NCBI RefSeq assembly: GCF_000241955.1
Contig: NC_016818.1
Location: 496,001-560,000, forward strand
Reading direction: 5' to 3'
DNA: 64,000 bases
DNA from: Rahnella aquatilis CIP 78.65 = ATCC 33071
Lineage (GTDB): Bacteria > Pseudomonadota > Gammaproteobacteria > Enterobacterales > Enterobacteriaceae
Position numbers and translations under genes: made by a program. Under the pieces are notes generated by a model. That model ran no database searches, was not told the origin of the DNA, and saw only the letters and a list, made by a program, of their open reading frames with translations. This document shows, one piece after another, positions 19,146-30,516 of this stretch (position 1 is its first letter; each line of letters begins with the position of its first letter).

Positions 19146-19276
19146 CATGTATATCACCAACCCGGACTGCTTCGGGGAGGGAATAATACTGACTTAGCCA
19201 TAGACGTCATGATGCTAACAGCTTGTTCCAAAAGCTCTAACTCAGGGTGGTTGGAAAACTATATGGTTACTAAATA

Positions 19277-19906
19277 ATGTCTAATAAAAAGCGTTCTGCA
19301 AGTTCCAGTCGCTGGTTGCAGGAACACTTTAGCGATAAATATGTGCTACAGGCACAGAAAAAAGGGCTGCGTTCCCGTGCCTGGTTTAAACTTGATGAAA
19401 TACAGCAAGGCGATAAGCTGTTTAAACCGGGTATGACAGTCGTTGATCTAGGGGCAGCACCTGGCGGTTGGTCACAGTATGTGGTGACGCAAATCGGTAA
19501 CAAGGGGCGAATCATTGCCTGTGATATTTTACCTATGGATCCTATTGTTGGAGTCGACTTCCTTCAGGGGGATTTTCGTGATGAATTAGTTCTCAAAGCG
19601 CTGCTCGAACGCGTGGGAGAAAACAAGGTTCAGGTGGTCATGTCCGATATGGCCCCTAATATGAGCGGTACTCCGGCAGTCGATATTCCAAAATCGATGT
19701 ATCTGGTTGAATTAGCATTGGATATGTGTCGGGATGTATTAGCACCAGGCGGAAGTTTCCTGGTGAAGGTGTTTCAGGGAGATGGCTTTGATGAATACCT
19801 GCGGGAAATTCGCTCCCTGTTTACGAAGGTGAAGATTCGTAAGCCAGACGCTTCCCGAGCACGTTCGCGAGAAGTGTACATCGTAGCGACAGGGCGGAAA
19901 CTGTAG
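19277..19906 (+). CDS. rlmE: 23S rRNA 2'-O-methyltransferase (U2552) RlmE/FtsJ
   Basis: 209 residues, the same length as E. coli RlmE. It methylates the ribose of U2552 in the A-loop of 23S rRNA. The SAM-binding motif is [13 protein letters not shown]. The K-D-K-E catalytic set is visible: Lys in RAWFKLDEI, Asp in [12 protein letters not shown], Lys in [10 protein letters not shown] and Glu in [11 protein letters not shown]. It is co-transcribed with ftsH, whose start is about 50 bases downstream. Confidence 0.97.
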   Translation: MSNKKRSASSSRWLQEHFSDKYVLQAQKKGLRSRAWFKLDEIQQGDKLFKPGMTVVDLGAAPGGWSQYVVTQIGNKGRIIACDILPMDPIVGVDFLQGDFRDELVLKALLERVGENKVQVVMSDMAPNMSGTPAVDIPKSMYLVELALDMCRDVLAPGGSFLVKVFQGDGFDEYLREIRSLFTKVKIRKPDASRARSREVYIVATGRKL

Positions 19907-19953
19907 TTCCCTAACGCTGTTTGTTAACACAGTTGTAATATGAGGTTAATCCC

Positions 19954-21906
19954 TTGAGTGACATGGCGAAGAACCTGATCCTCTGGTTAGTCATCGCAGT
20001 TGTATTGATGTCTGTATTTCAGAGTTTTGGTCCCAGCGAATCTAATGGTAACAAGGTAGATTATACTACCTTTACAACCGAAGTGGCCCAAGACCAGGTC
20101 CGTGAAGTACGTATCAATGGACGTGCGATTGACGTTATCAAAAAAGACAGCAGCAAATACACAACCTATATTCCGGTTAATGATCCTAAATTGCTGGATA
20201 CGCTGCTGAGCAAAAACGTGAAAGTTGTTGGAGAACCGCCTGAACAGCAGAGTTTCCTGGCGACTATCTTCATTTCATGGTTCCCGATGCTGCTTCTGAT
20301 TGGCGTCTGGATATTCTTTATGCGGCAAATGCAGGGCGGCGGTGGCAAAGGGGCAATGTCCTTTGGTAAAAGCAAAGCCCGCATGTTGACGGAAGACCAA
20401 ATCAAAACCACTTTTGCTGACGTTGCAGGTTGTGACGAAGCGAAGGAAGAGGTGAGCGAGCTGGTAGATTACCTGCGCGAACCAAGCCGTTTCCAGAAAC
20501 TGGGCGGTAAAATTCCTAAAGGCGTTCTGATGGTGGGTCCTCCGGGTACGGGTAAAACTTTGCTGGCTAAAGCGATTGCCGGCGAAGCTAAAGTCCCGTT
20601 CTTTACCATTTCTGGTTCTGACTTCGTTGAAATGTTCGTCGGTGTGGGTGCATCACGTGTGCGTGACATGTTCGAACAAGCGAAGAAAGCAGCTCCATGT
20701 ATCATCTTCATCGATGAAATTGACGCCGTTGGCCGTCAACGTGGCGCAGGTTTAGGTGGGGGTCACGATGAACGTGAACAAACACTGAACCAGATGCTGG
20801 TTGAGATGGATGGCTTCGAAGGTAACGAAGGTATCATCGTTATTGCCGCAACAAACCGTCCGGATGTTCTGGATCCCGCTTTACTGCGTCCGGGCCGTTT
20901 CGACCGTCAGGTTGTTGTAGGTTTGCCAGATGTTCGTGGCCGTGAACAAATCCTTAAAGTTCATATGCGCCGTGTTCCACTGGCAACGGATGTTGATGCT
21001 TCTGTGATTGCTCGTGGTACACCGGGTTTCTCCGGTGCAGACCTTGCTAATCTGGTCAACGAAGCTGCATTGTTCTCTGCCCGTGGTAATAAACGTGTGG
21101 TGTCGATGGTTGAGTTCGAAAAAGCCAAAGACAAAATCATGATGGGTGCTGAGCGCCGTTCCATGGTGATGACTGAATCGCAGAAAGAATCCACCGCATA
21201 TCACGAAGCGGGCCATGCCATTATTGGCCGCCTGGTTCCTGAACATGATCCTGTGCATAAAGTGACCATTATTCCTCGTGGCCGTGCATTAGGTGTGACC
21301 TTCTTCCTGCCTGAAGGTGATGCGATCAGTGCCAGTCGTCAGAAACTTGAAAGTCAGATTTCTACCTTATATGGTGGTCGTCTTGCTGAAGAGATCATCT
21401 ACGGTGTGGAAAAAGTGTCTACCGGTGCGTCTAACGACATCAAAGTAGCCACGTCGATTGCCCGTAATATGGTTACGCAGTGGGGCTTCTCAGAAAAATT
21501 AGGTCCGTTGCTGTATGCGGAAGAAGAAGGCGAAGTCTTCCTCGGTCGTTCAGTCGCGAAAGCTAAACATATGTCTGATGAAACCGCACGTATCATCGAT
21601 CAGGAAGTTAAGTCTCTGGTTGAACGTAACTATATTCGTGCGCGTACTTTACTGATGGAAAATATGGATATCCTTCATTCAATGAAAGATGCCCTGATGA
21701 AGTATGAAACCATTGATGCACCGCAAATTGATGATCTGATGAACCGTACTGAAGTTCGCCCGCCAGCTGGCTGGGATGATGCTAACGGCAAAAACGGTAA
21801 CAGCAATTCCAATGACGGTGGTGCGCCAAAAGCGCCGACGCCTGTCGACGAACCTCGTACGCCGAATCCTGGCAACACGATGTTTGAGCAATTCAGCGGC
21901 AAATAA
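19954..21906 (+). CDS. ftsH: ATP-dependent zinc metalloprotease FtsH
   Basis: 650 residues. A membrane-anchored AAA+ protease that degrades LpxC, sigma-32 and faulty membrane proteins. TM1 ([15 protein letters not shown]) and TM2 ([17 protein letters not shown]) flank a periplasmic domain. Walker A GPPGTGKT is near 195, Walker [11 protein letters not shown], the second region of homology follows, and the zinc site HEAGH is near 416. The start given is TTG (MSDMAKNL), with TGAGG eight bases upstream. An ATG three codons later (19963) gives the E. coli 644-residue form and is equally possible. The tail after about 610 is a variable Asn/Gly/Pro linker ending [12 protein letters not shown]. Confidence 0.97.
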   Translation: MSDMAKNLILWLVIAVVLMSVFQSFGPSESNGNKVDYTTFTTEVAQDQVREVRINGRAIDVIKKDSSKYTTYIPVNDPKLLDTLLSKNVKVVGEPPEQQSFLATIFISWFPMLLLIGVWIFFMRQMQGGGGKGAMSFGKSKARMLTEDQIKTTFADVAGCDEAKEEVSELVDYLREPSRFQKLGGKIPKGVLMVGPPGTGKTLLAKAIAGEAKVPFFTISGSDFVEMFVGVGASRVRDMFEQAKKAAPCIIFIDEIDAVGRQRGAGLGGGHDEREQTLNQMLVEMDGFEGNEGIIVIAATNRPDVLDPALLRPGRFDRQVVVGLPDVRGREQILKVHMRRVPLATDVDASVIARGTPGFSGADLANLVNEAALFSARGNKRVVSMVEFEKAKDKIMMGAERRSMVMTESQKESTAYHEAGHAIIGRLVPEHDPVHKVTIIPRGRALGVTFFLPEGDAISASRQKLESQISTLYGGRLAEEIIYGVEKVSTGASNDIKVATSIARNMVTQWGFSEKLGPLLYAEEEGEVFLGRSVAKAKHMSDETARIIDQEVKSLVERNYIRARTLLMENMDILHSMKDALMKYETIDAPQIDDLMNRTEVRPPAGWDDANGKNGNSNSNDGGAPKAPTPVDEPRTPNPGNTMFEQFSGK

Positions 21907-21939
21907 GCGGCTGATTTGAAAATAATGCTGATAACACTC

Positions 21940-21966
21940 AACCCCGGGCTTGCCCGGGGTTTTTTA
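21940..21966 (+). terminator. ftsH terminator
   Basis: The stem ACCCCGGGC / GCCCGGGGT with a TT loop is followed by a T-run. Confidence 0.88.
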
Positions 21967-22031
21967 TGTGTGCATTCTTTCCCTCGGAATTTGAAAAAGC
22001 CTTTATCGATTGCTCAGAAGGGACGTGATTT

Positions 22032-22871
22032 ATGCATCTTACAGCCAGAGAGTCCAGGTTGGACCTCACTTTCCCTCAGGTTATGGGGATCCTGAACGTC
22101 ACCCCGGATTCATTTTCCGATGGCGGGCGACATAATACGCTTGATCTTGCCCTCAGACATGCTCAGGCAATGGTTGATGCAGGCGCGACAATTCTCGACA
22201 TCGGCGGTGAATCGACCCGCCCTGGTGCAGCAGAAGTCAGTGAAGATGAGGAACTGGCCCGTGTGGTGCCGGTAGTCGAAGCCATTGCGCGGCGTTTCGA
22301 TGTCTGGATCTCCGTCGATACTTCAAAAGCCTCCGTGATCTGCGAAGCGGCAAATGCAGGCATGCATCTGATCAACGATATTCGTTCACTTCAGGAACCC
22401 GGTGCGCTACAAGCCGCCGCCGAAACAGGTTTGCCTGTTTGCCTGATGCATATGCAGGGTGAACCCAAAACGATGCAGCAAGCCCCGCATTACGACGATG
22501 TCGTTGTGCAGGTGGATCAGTATTTTTTTGAGCAAATTGCGCGTTGTGTGAACGCCGGCATTGCGAAAGATAAATTGCTGCTCGACCCGGGCTTCGGTTT
22601 CGGTAAAAATTTGGAGCATAACTATCAGTTGCTCGCACGGCTGGCTGATTTTCATCATTTTGGCATGCCATTGTTAGTGGGAATGTCGAGGAAATCCATG
22701 GTGGGGCAACTTCTGCATGTCTCCCCTGAGAAACGGGTTACCGGAAGTGTTGCTTGTGCTGTAATTGCCGCCATGCAAGGTGCTAAGATCGTGCGTGTAC
22801 ATGATGTAAAAGAAACCGTTGAAGCGATGCGTATCGTGGAAGCGACACTTTCTGCAAGGGATAAAAACTAA
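22032..22871 (+). CDS. folP: Dihydropteroate synthase
   Basis: 279 residues (E. coli 282). It condenses 6-hydroxymethyl-dihydropterin diphosphate with p-aminobenzoate in folate synthesis and is the target of sulfonamides. The family signatures are [14 protein letters not shown] and [16 protein letters not shown]. The pterin-binding residues lie in [20 protein letters not shown] and [10 protein letters not shown], and the C-terminal RVHDVKE is present. No classic sulfonamide-resistance insertion is evident. glmM follows after two bases, so the two are coupled. Confidence 0.97.
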   Translation: MHLTARESRLDLTFPQVMGILNVTPDSFSDGGRHNTLDLALRHAQAMVDAGATILDIGGESTRPGAAEVSEDEELARVVPVVEAIARRFDVWISVDTSKASVICEAANAGMHLINDIRSLQEPGALQAAAETGLPVCLMHMQGEPKTMQQAPHYDDVVVQVDQYFFEQIARCVNAGIAKDKLLLDPGFGFGKNLEHNYQLLARLADFHHFGMPLLVGMSRKSMVGQLLHVSPEKRVTGSVACAVIAAMQGAKIVRVHDVKETVEAMRIVEATLSARDKN

Positions 22872-22873
22872 TT

Positions 22874-24214
22874 ATGAGTAACCGTAAATACTTTGGGACA
22901 GATGGCATCCGCGGAAAAGTGGGCGATACCCCGATTACCCCTGATTTTGTTCTCAAACTGGGCTGGGCGGCTGGCAAAGTATTAGCACGCCATGGTTCGC
23001 GTAAAGTGATTATCGGTAAAGACACCCGCATTTCCGGTTATATGCTGGAATCAGCGTTAGAGGCCGGGCTTGCGGCTGCAGGTTTATCGGCATCTTTCAC
23101 CGGCCCGATGCCAACGCCAGCCGTTGCTTACCTGACGCGTACTTTCCGTGCAGAAGCTGGTATTGTTATTTCAGCCTCGCATAACCCTTACGATGATAAC
23201 GGTATCAAGTTTTTCACTATCGACGGGACTAAATTGCCAGACGAGGTGGAAGAGGCAATTGAAGCAGAGCTTGAAAAACCCCTGACATGCGTGGAGTCCG
23301 CTGAACTGGGTAAAGCCAGCCGCATCGTGGATGCTGCCGGTCGTTACATCGAATTCTGTAAAGGGACATTCCCGACCGAGTTGAGCCTGAACGGCCTGAA
23401 AATTGTGGTCGATTGCGCCAATGGTGCCACTTACCATATCGCACCCAGTGTGTTGCGTGAACTGGGGGCAAAAGTCATCGCTATCGGCTGTGAGCCGGAT
23501 GGGATGAACATCAACGAAGAATGCGGTGCAACGGATGTCCGTCAGTTGCAGCAGCGTGTACTGGCTGAAAAAGCAGATGTCGGGCTGGCATTTGACGGCG
23601 ATGGTGATCGGCTGATTATGGTTGATCATGAAGGCAATAAAGTTGATGGTGACCAAATTCTCTACATCATCGCGCGTGAAGGGCTTCGGCAGGGGCAACT
23701 GAAAGGCGGTGCGGTCGGCACGCTGATGAGCAATATGGGCCTCGAGCTGGCTTTAAAACAGCTGGGTATTCCCTTTACCCGTGCAAAAGTGGGCGACCGC
23801 TACGTACTGGAAAAAATGCAGGAAAAAGGCTGGCGTATTGGTGCTGAAAACTCAGGCCATATCATTCTGCTGGATAAAACCACTACCGGTGATGGCATTG
23901 TGGCAGGCTTACAAGTACTTACCGCAATGGTGCGCAATCACATGAGCTTGCATGACCTGTGCAGCGGCATGAAATTGTTTCCGCAGATCCTGATCAACGT
24001 CCGTTTTGCTGGTGAACATGATCCGCTGGAATCTGATGACGTTAAGCAAGTGACGGCAGAAGTTGAAAAACAGTTAGCGGGCCGTGGTCGTGTGCTGTTG
24101 CGAAAATCAGGTACCGAACCTCTGCTACGCGTAATGGTAGAAGGGGAAGATGCAGAACTGGTGGAAAAACTGGCTAACCGCATTGCTGATGCCGTAAAAG
24201 CGGTCAAAGCGTAA
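22874..24214 (+). CDS. glmM: Phosphoglucosamine mutase
   Basis: 446 residues (E. coli 445). It converts glucosamine-6-phosphate to glucosamine-1-phosphate for UDP-GlcNAc, and hence for peptidoglycan and LPS. The phosphoserine loop [16 protein letters not shown] (Ser near 102) is intact, as are the metal-binding loop DGDGDR, the sugar-binding GAENSGH and the phosphate-binding [15 protein letters not shown]. The second gene after folP. Confidence 0.98.
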   Translation: MSNRKYFGTDGIRGKVGDTPITPDFVLKLGWAAGKVLARHGSRKVIIGKDTRISGYMLESALEAGLAAAGLSASFTGPMPTPAVAYLTRTFRAEAGIVISASHNPYDDNGIKFFTIDGTKLPDEVEEAIEAELEKPLTCVESAELGKASRIVDAAGRYIEFCKGTFPTELSLNGLKIVVDCANGATYHIAPSVLRELGAKVIAIGCEPDGMNINEECGATDVRQLQQRVLAEKADVGLAFDGDGDRLIMVDHEGNKVDGDQILYIIAREGLRQGQLKGGAVGTLMSNMGLELALKQLGIPFTRAKVGDRYVLEKMQEKGWRIGAENSGHIILLDKTTTGDGIVAGLQVLTAMVRNHMSLHDLCSGMKLFPQILINVRFAGEHDPLESDDVKQVTAEVEKQLAGRGRVLLRKSGTEPLLRVMVEGEDAELVEKLANRIADAVKAVKA

Positions 24215-24220
24215 GCTGAT

Positions 24221-24299
24221 AAAAAACGGTAAATTTTCGGCGATTTTCTCGCTGCGGGATATCCTGACAGCAGGTTTTATCCCGATTTGCCGTTTTTTT
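24221..24299 (+). terminator. Composite glmM terminator
   Basis: The outer arms AAAAAACGG-TAAAT and ATTTGCCG-TTTTTTT pair across a smaller inner GGGAT / ATCCC stem and end in seven T's. Confidence 0.6.
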
Positions 24300-24449
24300 C
24301 CGCAAACGAACAATTTGATGAAAATTGCCCTTGCACGGCAATACGGCTTTGGTTAGTATTCACACCCGCTTCAGTGGGTCCTTTGATGGCCTGCTAAATA
24401 GTGAGAAGCAATTGGCATGCGGTGAACCCGCGAGGATACAGGTACTACT

Positions 24450-24785
24450 ATGTACGACGCTCTTCTGGTGATTTTCCTTATCGTAGCAATCGGGCTTGTC
24501 GCTCTGGTTATGCTGCAACAAGGTAAAGGCGCTGATATGGGAGCCTCTTTCGGAGCAGGTGCTTCTGGCACATTGTTCGGTTCGAGTGGTTCCGGTAACT
24601 TCATGACCCGTATGACCGGCATTTTGGCGGCACTGTTCTTTATCATTAGTTTGATTCTCGGGAACATGAGCACCAATAAAGGCCAGAAAGGCAGTGAGTG
24701 GGAAAACCTGAGTCAGCCAGCAAAAACTGAGCAGACGACTGCACCGGCAGCTCCAGCAGCGCCTAACAGTGACGTTCCTCACTAA
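24450..24785 (+). CDS. secG: Protein-export membrane protein SecG
   Basis: 111 residues, the small subunit of the SecYEG translocon. TM1 is at about 3-22 (ALLVIFLIVAIGLVALVML). The conserved cytoplasmic loop QQGKGADMGASFGAGASGTLFGSSGSGNF follows, then TM2 at about 55-73. A Pro/Ala-rich tail ends APAAPNSDVPH. Located between glmM and tRNA-Leu, as in E. coli. Confidence 0.97.
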   Translation: MYDALLVIFLIVAIGLVALVMLQQGKGADMGASFGAGASGTLFGSSGSGNFMTRMTGILAALFFIISLILGNMSTNKGQKGSEWENLSQPAKTEQTTAPAAPAAPNSDVPH

Positions 24786-24869
24786 GCAGTAAACTTCTTA
24801 TAAAAGAAGCTAAGTTTTCAAACAGTGGCTTGTGCTTGGACAGTGCAAGCGATTGTGAAAAAAAAGAGT

Positions 24870-24956
24870 GCCGAGGTGGTGGAATTGGTAGACACGCTAC
24901 CTTGAGGTGGTAGTGCCCGAATGGGCTTACGGGTTCAAGTCCCGTCCTCGGTACCA
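24870..24956 (+). tRNA. leuU: tRNA-Leu (anticodon GAG)
   Basis: 87 bases with a seven-pair acceptor stem (GCCGAGG / CCTCGGT by G-T tolerance), a long leucine-type variable arm, GGTTCAAGT T-arm and encoded CCA end. The anticodon GAG is at 24904-24906. The only tRNA with this anticodon in E. coli, leuU, also follows secG. Confidence 0.97.
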
Positions 24957-24970
24957 ATCTTTATGATAAT

Positions 24971-24999
24971 TTGCTTTTTAGCGATTATCGGCGTAGTAT
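24971..24999 (+). promoter_or_regulatory. Promoter of the initiator tRNA gene
   Basis: TTGCTT, 17 bases, TAGTAT, ending about 16 bases before the mature tRNA-fMet. This promoter would also drive the downstream rimP-nusA-infB operon. Confidence 0.6.
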
Positions 25000-25015
25000 T
25001 TGCCACGTTTTCGGA

Positions 25016-25092
<77 letters not shown>

Positions 25093-25109
25093 CTTTCCCT
25101 AAGTGTTTA

Positions 25110-25177
25110 TTTCAAATAGACTTTCAGTATCTTCCTGTGATGTTCTGCAGCTTCAATTTGAAAGCTTCTATTTGAAA
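25110..25177. repeat. 10-base inverted repeat downstream of metY
   Basis: TTTCAAATAG (25110-25119) and CTATTTGAAA (25168-25177) are perfect inverted copies 48 bases apart. A smaller near-palindrome, CTTCAATTTGAAAG, lies inside the right part. The RNA could fold into a long hairpin beside the tRNA 3' end and guide processing. Confidence 0.6.
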
Positions 25178-25237
25178 CAATACTTTGCGAAAGTTGTACC
25201 GAAGCCGCTATGCGGCGAATAGGGTCCAGTTGCATAA

Positions 25238-25262
25238 AGCCCCGATTTATCGGGGTTTTTTG
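25238..25262 (+). terminator. Terminator between metY and rimP
   Basis: The stem CCCCGAT / ATCGGGG is followed by seven T's. In E. coli a similar partial terminator separates metY from rimP and lets some transcription through. Confidence 0.85.
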
Positions 25263-25321
25263 TTATTTGGCAACAGAATCACTGGGCTATTTAGCCCTTT
25301 TTTTATGTCTTGGGGGTGGGC

Positions 25322-25774
25322 TTGTCCACATTAGAACAAAAATTAACAGAGCTGATTACAGCACCAGTCGAGGCACTTGGCTTTGAGCTGGTGGGCATCG
25401 AGTTCGTTCGGGCTCGCCAATCGACGTTGCGCATCTATATTGATAGTGACGCCGGGATCAATGTTGATGATTGTGCTGATGTCAGCCACCAGGTGAGCGC
25501 TGTGCTGGACGTTGAAGATCCTGTCACTGTCGCCTACAACCTGGAAGTTTCCTCTCCAGGCCTTGATCGTCCTATGTTCACCGCTGAACATTACCAACGT
25601 TTTCTTGGCGACGAAGTCAGTGTTGTTTTGCGTATGGCAGTGCAAAACCGCCGCAAATGGCAGGGCATCATTAAAGCTGTCGAAGGCGAAATGATCACGG
25701 TGACAGTGGAAGGGAAAGATGAAGTGTTCGCACTGAGCAACATCCAGAAAGCGAACCTGGTACCCCACTTTTAA
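25322..25774 (+). CDS. rimP: Ribosome maturation factor RimP
   Basis: 150 residues starting with TTG ([25 protein letters not shown]), the same length as E. coli RimP. It helps 30S assembly around S12 and S19. The N-terminal alpha/beta domain holds the [21 protein letters not shown] motif, and the C-terminal Sm-like barrel ends [16 protein letters not shown]. The G-rich stretch GGGGGTGG just upstream is the ribosome binding site. A TTG four codons earlier (25310) would place the start inside that site. First protein gene of the nusA-infB operon. Confidence 0.95.
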   Translation: MSTLEQKLTELITAPVEALGFELVGIEFVRARQSTLRIYIDSDAGINVDDCADVSHQVSAVLDVEDPVTVAYNLEVSSPGLDRPMFTAEHYQRFLGDEVSVVLRMAVQNRRKWQGIIKAVEGEMITVTVEGKDEVFALSNIQKANLVPHF

Positions 25775-25797
25775 AGAGTTTGGAAGAGGCAACTAGG

Positions 25798-27306
25798 ATG
25801 AACAAAGAGATTCTGGCTGTTGTAGAAGCAGTTTCTAATGAAAAATCCCTCCCGCGCGAGAAGATTTTTGAAGCGCTGGAAATTGCATTATCAACGGCGA
25901 CCAAGAAAAAATACGAGCAGGAAATCGAAGTCCGCGTCAGCATTGACCGCAAAACAGGTGACTTCGATACCTTCCGTCGTTGGGTAGCAGTCAACGAAGT
26001 GACTCAGCCGACCCGTGAAATCACCCTCGAAGCTGCGCAATACGAAGATCCGTCAATCGACCTCGGCGGATATATTGAAGATCAAATCGAGTCGGTCACT
26101 TTCGACCGCATCACTACGCAGACCGCTAAACAAGTTATCGTACAGAAAGTACGTGAAGCAGAACGCGCGATGGTGGTTGAACAGTTCCGTGAGCAGCAAG
26201 GTGAAATTGTTACTGGCGTTGTTAAGAAAGTTAACCGCGACAGTATCGCACTGGATTTAGGCAGCAACGCTGAAGCCGTTATCCTGCGTGAAGACATGCT
26301 GCCTCGTGAAAACTTCCGCTCCGGCGACCGTATTCGTGGCGTGTTGTATGATGTTCGCCCTGAAGCACGTGGTGCTCAACTGTTCGTCAGCCGTTCACGT
26401 AACGAGATGCTGATTGAGCTGTTCCGCATCGAAGTGCCGGAAATTGGCGAAGAGCTGATCGAAATTAAAGCGGCAGCCCGTGATCCTGGCTCCCGTGCAA
26501 AAATCGCCGTAAAAACTAACGACAAACGTATCGACCCGGTCGGTGCTTGTGTCGGCATGCGTGGTGCACGCGTTCAGGCCGTTTCCAGTGAACTGGGCGG
26601 TGAACGCATCGATATTATCCTTTGGGATGATAATCCTGCGCAATTCGTTATCAACGCAATGGCACCGGCAGACGTCGCTTCCATCGTGGTTGATGAAGAT
26701 AAATGCACCATGGATATCGCCGTTGAAGCCAGCAATCTGGCACAGGCGATTGGCCGCAATGGCCAGAACGTGCGTTTGGCCTCCCAATTGTTGAAACAGC
26801 ATCGTGGTGATGACAAGTGGGAACTGAACGTGATGACAGCAGACGACCTGCAAGCCAAACATCAGGCTGAGGCACACGCTGCGATTGATACCTTTACCAA
26901 ATATCTGGCCATCGATGAAGATTTCGCCACGGTTCTGGTTGAAGAAGGTTTCTCTACGCTTGAAGAACTGGCTTACGTGCCAGTTAACGAACTGCTTGAA
27001 ATCGACGGCCTGGATGAAGACACCGTGGATGCGCTGCGCGAACGTGCGAAAGAAGCGTTGACCACGCTGGCTTTAGCTCAGGAAGAAAGTCTCGGTGACA
27101 AAAAGCCTGCTGACGATCTGCTTAACCTGGCGGGTCTGGAACGTAGTATGGCATTTAAACTGGCTGCACAAGGGGTTTGTACGCTGGAAGATCTTGCCGA
27201 GCAGGGTGTCGACGATCTGGCTGATATTGAAGGTCTTACTGACGAGCAGGCTGGTGAACTTATCATGGCCGCGCGCAATATCTGCTGGTTTGGCGACAAC
27301 GCGTAA
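25798..27306 (+). CDS. nusA: Transcription termination/antitermination factor NusA
   Basis: 502 residues (E. coli 495). An RNA polymerase-bound factor controlling pausing, termination and lambda-N or rRNA antitermination. Order: N-terminal polymerase-binding domain (1-135), S1 domain ([21 protein letters not shown]), KH1 and KH2 ([27 protein letters not shown]...), then two acidic repeats at the C-terminus ([21 protein letters not shown] and [22 protein letters not shown]) that contact the alpha CTD and N protein. The start follows TAGGATG. Six upstream codons are dropped for family agreement. Confidence 0.98.
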   Translation: MNKEILAVVEAVSNEKSLPREKIFEALEIALSTATKKKYEQEIEVRVSIDRKTGDFDTFRRWVAVNEVTQPTREITLEAAQYEDPSIDLGGYIEDQIESVTFDRITTQTAKQVIVQKVREAERAMVVEQFREQQGEIVTGVVKKVNRDSIALDLGSNAEAVILREDMLPRENFRSGDRIRGVLYDVRPEARGAQLFVSRSRNEMLIELFRIEVPEIGEELIEIKAAARDPGSRAKIAVKTNDKRIDPVGACVGMRGARVQAVSSELGGERIDIILWDDNPAQFVINAMAPADVASIVVDEDKCTMDIAVEASNLAQAIGRNGQNVRLASQLLKQHRGDDKWELNVMTADDLQAKHQAEAHAAIDTFTKYLAIDEDFATVLVEEGFSTLEELAYVPVNELLEIDGLDEDTVDALRERAKEALTTLALAQEESLGDKKPADDLLNLAGLERSMAFKLAAQGVCTLEDLAEQGVDDLADIEGLTDEQAGELIMAARNICWFGDNA

Positions 27307-27330
27307 TAAACTGTAGCAGGAAGGAACAGC

Positions 27331-30024
27331 ATGACAGATGTAACTGTAAAATCGCTGGCGGCAGAGATTCAGACCCCGGTAGATCGCCTGGTACAGCAAT
27401 TTGCTGATGCAGGGATCTCGAAGTCCGAATCTGACTCTGTGACCCAGCAAGAAAAAGAAACTTTATTGGCGCATCTCAATGGTGGAAATTCAGGTGCGAC
27501 AAACAAACTGACGTTACAACGCAAAACGCGTAGTACACTGAATATTCCGAGCACCGGCGGGAAGAGTAAATCGGTGCAAATCGAGGTCCGCAAGAAACGC
27601 ACTTATGTTAAACGTGATATGACCGAGGCAGAACTTGCCCAGGCCGAAGCGGAAGAGCAGGCGAAGCGTGACGCGGAAGAACAGGCACAGCGTGCAGCAG
27701 CAGAGCAAGCCCAGCGCGAAGCTCAGGAAAAAGCCAAACGCGCCGCCGAAGAGCAAGCTAAACGTGAGGCCGCTGATAAAGCTAAGCGTGATGCAGCGGA
27801 AAAAGATAAAGTGACCAATCAAAATACCGATGAAGTAATTAAACCAGCTCAGGCAGAGAAAGCACGCCGTGAAGCTGAAGCCGCAGAGCTGAAACGCAAA
27901 ACGGAAGAAGAAGCCCAGCGTAAGATCGAAGAAAACGCCAAACGCATCGCAGAAGAAGCCCGCAAAATGGCTGACTCTGGTGTCTGGACTGAGGCTACCG
28001 CTCCAAGCGAATCAGAATCTGCTGACTACCATGTCACCACTTCTACGCATGCGCGTGCCGCTGAAGACGAAAATGACGCCAAAGTTGAAGGCGAACGTCG
28101 TAGCCGTACCCGCGGTGGCAAAGCAACCAAACAGAAAAAAGGCAACAAGCTGTCCGAGTCAAAAGCGGATCGCGAAGAAGCCCGTGCTGTTGGCCGTAAT
28201 GGTAAAGGCAAACGCAAACCAAGCACGCTGCAGCAGAGCTTCAATAAGCCAGTTGTTGCCGTAAACCGCGACGTTGTCGTGGGCGAAACCATTACCGTTG
28301 CCGAACTGGCAAACAAAATGGCCGTCAAAGGTTCTCAGGTCATCAAAACCATGATGAAACTGGGCGCTATGGCGACCATCAACCAGGTTATTGATCAGGA
28401 AACTGCTCAGCTGGTTGCAGAAGAAATGGGCCATAAAGTTATCCTGCGTCGTGAGAACGAGCTGGAAGAAGCGCTGATGAGCGATCGTGACACAGGTGCC
28501 TCTGCAGCCGCTGAGCCTCGTGCTCCGGTTGTGACCATCATGGGCCACGTTGACCACGGTAAAACCTCATTGCTTGACTACATTCGTTCAACGAAAGTGG
28601 CAGCAGGCGAGGCTGGTGGTATTACGCAGCACATTGGTGCTTACCACGTAGAAACCGAAAACGGCATGATCACCTTCCTGGATACACCGGGACACGCCGC
28701 GTTTACTTCTATGCGTGCTCGTGGTGCTCAGGCAACAGACATCGTGGTTCTGGTTGTCTCCGCAGATGACGGCGTGATGCCGCAAACCATCGAAGCGGTT
28801 CAGCATGCGAAAGCTGCTGGCGTGCCAATCGTTGTTGCGGTAAACAAAATTGATAAACCAGATGCTGATCCAGACCGTGTTCGCACTGAACTGTCTCAGT
28901 ACGGCGTTATGCCGGAAGAGTGGGGCGGCGAATCTCAGTTCATCCACGTTTCTGCAAAAGTCGGTACAGGTATCGACGATCTGCTGCAAGCTATCTTGCT
29001 GCAGGCCGAAGTTCTTGAACTGAAAGCTGTTCGCAGCGGTATGGCAAGCGGTGTTGTGATCGAGTCCTTCCTGGACAAAGGTCGTGGTCCGGTTGCTACC
29101 GTTCTGGTTCAGGAAGGTACGCTGAACAAAGGCGACATCATTCTGTGTGGTTTCGAATACGGCCGTGTCCGTGCGATGCGCGATGAAATGGGTCGTGACA
29201 TTACATCTGCGGGTCCTTCTATCCCTGTCGAAGTACTGGGTCTCTCCAGTGTACCGGCTGCGGGTGATGAAGTTACCGTTGTTCGTGATGAGAAAAAAGC
29301 ACGTGAAGTTGCTCTGTATCGTCAGGGTAAATTCCGCGAAGTTAAACTGGCTCGTCAGCAGAAATCTAAACTGGAAAACATGTTCGCGAACATGACCGAA
29401 GGTGAAGTTTCTGAACTGAACATCGTTCTGAAGTCAGACGTCCAGGGTTCTTGTGAAGCGATTTCTGATGCATTGCAGAGTCTGTCCACCGACGAAGTTA
29501 AAGTTAAGATCGTCGGTATGGGTGTCGGTGGTATCACCGAAACTGATGCGACATTGGCCGCTGCTTCTAACGCAATTATTCTGGGCTTCAACGTCCGTGC
29601 AGATGCGTCTGCCCGTCGCGTTGTAGAAAGCGAGAGTCTGGATCTGCGTTACTACTCCGTTATCTATAACCTGATTGATGAAGTCAAACAGGCGATGAGC
29701 GGTATGTTGGCGCCAGAATACAAACAGCAAATCATTGGCCTGGCTGAAGTTCGTGACGTCTTCAAATCACCTAAATTCGGCGCTATCGCAGGTTGTATGG
29801 TGACTGAAGGTATGATCAAGCGTAACAACCCAATCCGTGTACTGCGTGAAAACGTGGTGATCTACGAAGGCGAGCTGGAATCCCTGCGTCGCTTCAAAGA
29901 TGACGTTGCTGAAGTGCGTAACGGCATGGAATGTGGTATCGGCGTTAAGAACTACAACGATGTGCGTACGGGTGATGTGATCGAAGTCTTCGAAATCATC
30001 GAGATCAAACGTACTATCGCTTAA
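27331..30024 (+). CDS. infB: Translation initiation factor IF-2
   Basis: 897 residues (E. coli 890). The GTPase that brings initiator fMet-tRNA to the ribosome, fitting its place behind metY. An N-terminal IF2 domain (1-50) is followed by a long charged Ala/Glu/Lys/Arg coiled region (about 95-220) and a second IF2-N domain near 300. The G domain starts at about residue 403 with GHVDHGKTS, then DTPGHAAF and NKIDKPDAD. The EF-Tu-like domains and the tRNA-binding C-terminal domain end [18 protein letters not shown] at 27811 (codon 161) matches the internal start of the E. coli short form. Confidence 0.98.
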   Translation: MTDVTVKSLAAEIQTPVDRLVQQFADAGISKSESDSVTQQEKETLLAHLNGGNSGATNKLTLQRKTRSTLNIPSTGGKSKSVQIEVRKKRTYVKRDMTEAELAQAEAEEQAKRDAEEQAQRAAAEQAQREAQEKAKRAAEEQAKREAADKAKRDAAEKDKVTNQNTDEVIKPAQAEKARREAEAAELKRKTEEEAQRKIEENAKRIAEEARKMADSGVWTEATAPSESESADYHVTTSTHARAAEDENDAKVEGERRSRTRGGKATKQKKGNKLSESKADREEARAVGRNGKGKRKPSTLQQSFNKPVVAVNRDVVVGETITVAELANKMAVKGSQVIKTMMKLGAMATINQVIDQETAQLVAEEMGHKVILRRENELEEALMSDRDTGASAAAEPRAPVVTIMGHVDHGKTSLLDYIRSTKVAAGEAGGITQHIGAYHVETENGMITFLDTPGHAAFTSMRARGAQATDIVVLVVSADDGVMPQTIEAVQHAKAAGVPIVVAVNKIDKPDADPDRVRTELSQYGVMPEEWGGESQFIHVSAKVGTGIDDLLQAILLQAEVLELKAVRSGMASGVVIESFLDKGRGPVATVLVQEGTLNKGDIILCGFEYGRVRAMRDEMGRDITSAGPSIPVEVLGLSSVPAAGDEVTVVRDEKKAREVALYRQGKFREVKLARQQKSKLENMFANMTEGEVSELNIVLKSDVQGSCEAISDALQSLSTDEVKVKIVGMGVGGITETDATLAAASNAIILGFNVRADASARRVVESESLDLRYYSVIYNLIDEVKQAMSGMLAPEYKQQIIGLAEVRDVFKSPKFGAIAGCMVTEGMIKRNNPIRVLRENVVIYEGELESLRRFKDDVAEVRNGMECGIGVKNYNDVRTGDVIEVFEIIEIKRTIA
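27811..27813 (+). promoter_or_regulatory. Internal IF2-beta (short form) start codon
   Basis: GTG in EKDK-V-TNQN corresponds to the E. coli IF2-2 start (Val158 in EKDK-V-SNQ), with the purine-rich GCGGAAAAAG upstream. The second internal ATG used in E. coli for IF2-3 is not present here. Confidence 0.55.
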
Positions 30025-30048
30025 CGTTTGCGAAGTAGCTGATATCCA

Positions 30049-30070
30049 GATGGGGGCCTTGAGCCCCCTT
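30049..30070 (+). terminator. Attenuating hairpin between infB and rbfA
   Basis: The stem GGGGGC / GCCCCC with a CTTGA loop is followed by a weak TTATTTG. It lies inside the operon, so it may act as a partial terminator or an RNA-stability element. Confidence 0.5.
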
Positions 30071-30102
30071 ATTTGTCTGGAGCTAGTAAGGAGAAAAGCA
30101 TC

Positions 30103-30516
30103 ATGGCAAAAGAATTTAGCCGTACTCAGCGTGTCTCTCAGGAGATGCAAAAAGAAATCGCCATCATCTTACAGCGTGAAGTCAAAGACCCGCGCGTAGG
30201 CATGGCGACAGTTTCAGGCGTGGAAGTATCACGTGACCTGGCGTATGCCAAAGTGTTCGTCACCTTCCTGGACGTGCTGACCACGGATAATCACGATCCT
30301 GATCGTGTCAAAAATGGCATCAAAGCCTTACAGGACGCGTCAGGTTTCATCCGTACGCTGATCGGTAAAGCGATGCGTTTACGTGTAGTACCAGAACTGA
30401 CATTCGCTTATGACAACTCTTTGGTTGAAGGTATGCGCATGTCCAATCTGGTGACCAATGTCGTGAAGAACGATGCTGAACGCCGTTCAGCTGCAGGCGA
30501 TGACGAGGAAGCATAA
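30103..30516 (+). CDS. rbfA: Ribosome-binding factor A
   Basis: 137 residues (E. coli 133). A KH-type cold-shock protein needed for late 16S 5'-end maturation. It opens [32 protein letters not shown]. The central [10 protein letters not shown] strand and the C-terminal [21 protein letters not shown] are conserved. AAGGAG lies before the ATG at 30103. The upstream in-frame codons to 30073 overlap the hairpin and are rejected. The stop TAA shares its last A with the truB ATG. Confidence 0.97.
   Translation: MAKEFSRTQRVSQEMQKEIAIILQREVKDPRVGMATVSGVEVSRDLAYAKVFVTFLDVLTTDNHDPDRVKNGIKALQDASGFIRTLIGKAMRLRVVPELTFAYDNSLVEGMRMSNLVTNVVKNDAERRSAAGDDEEA

Noticed and set aside
27640..27960. Repetitive purine-rich stretch in infB
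   Set aside because: It encodes the normal charged coiled region of IF-2; no array structure with spacers.
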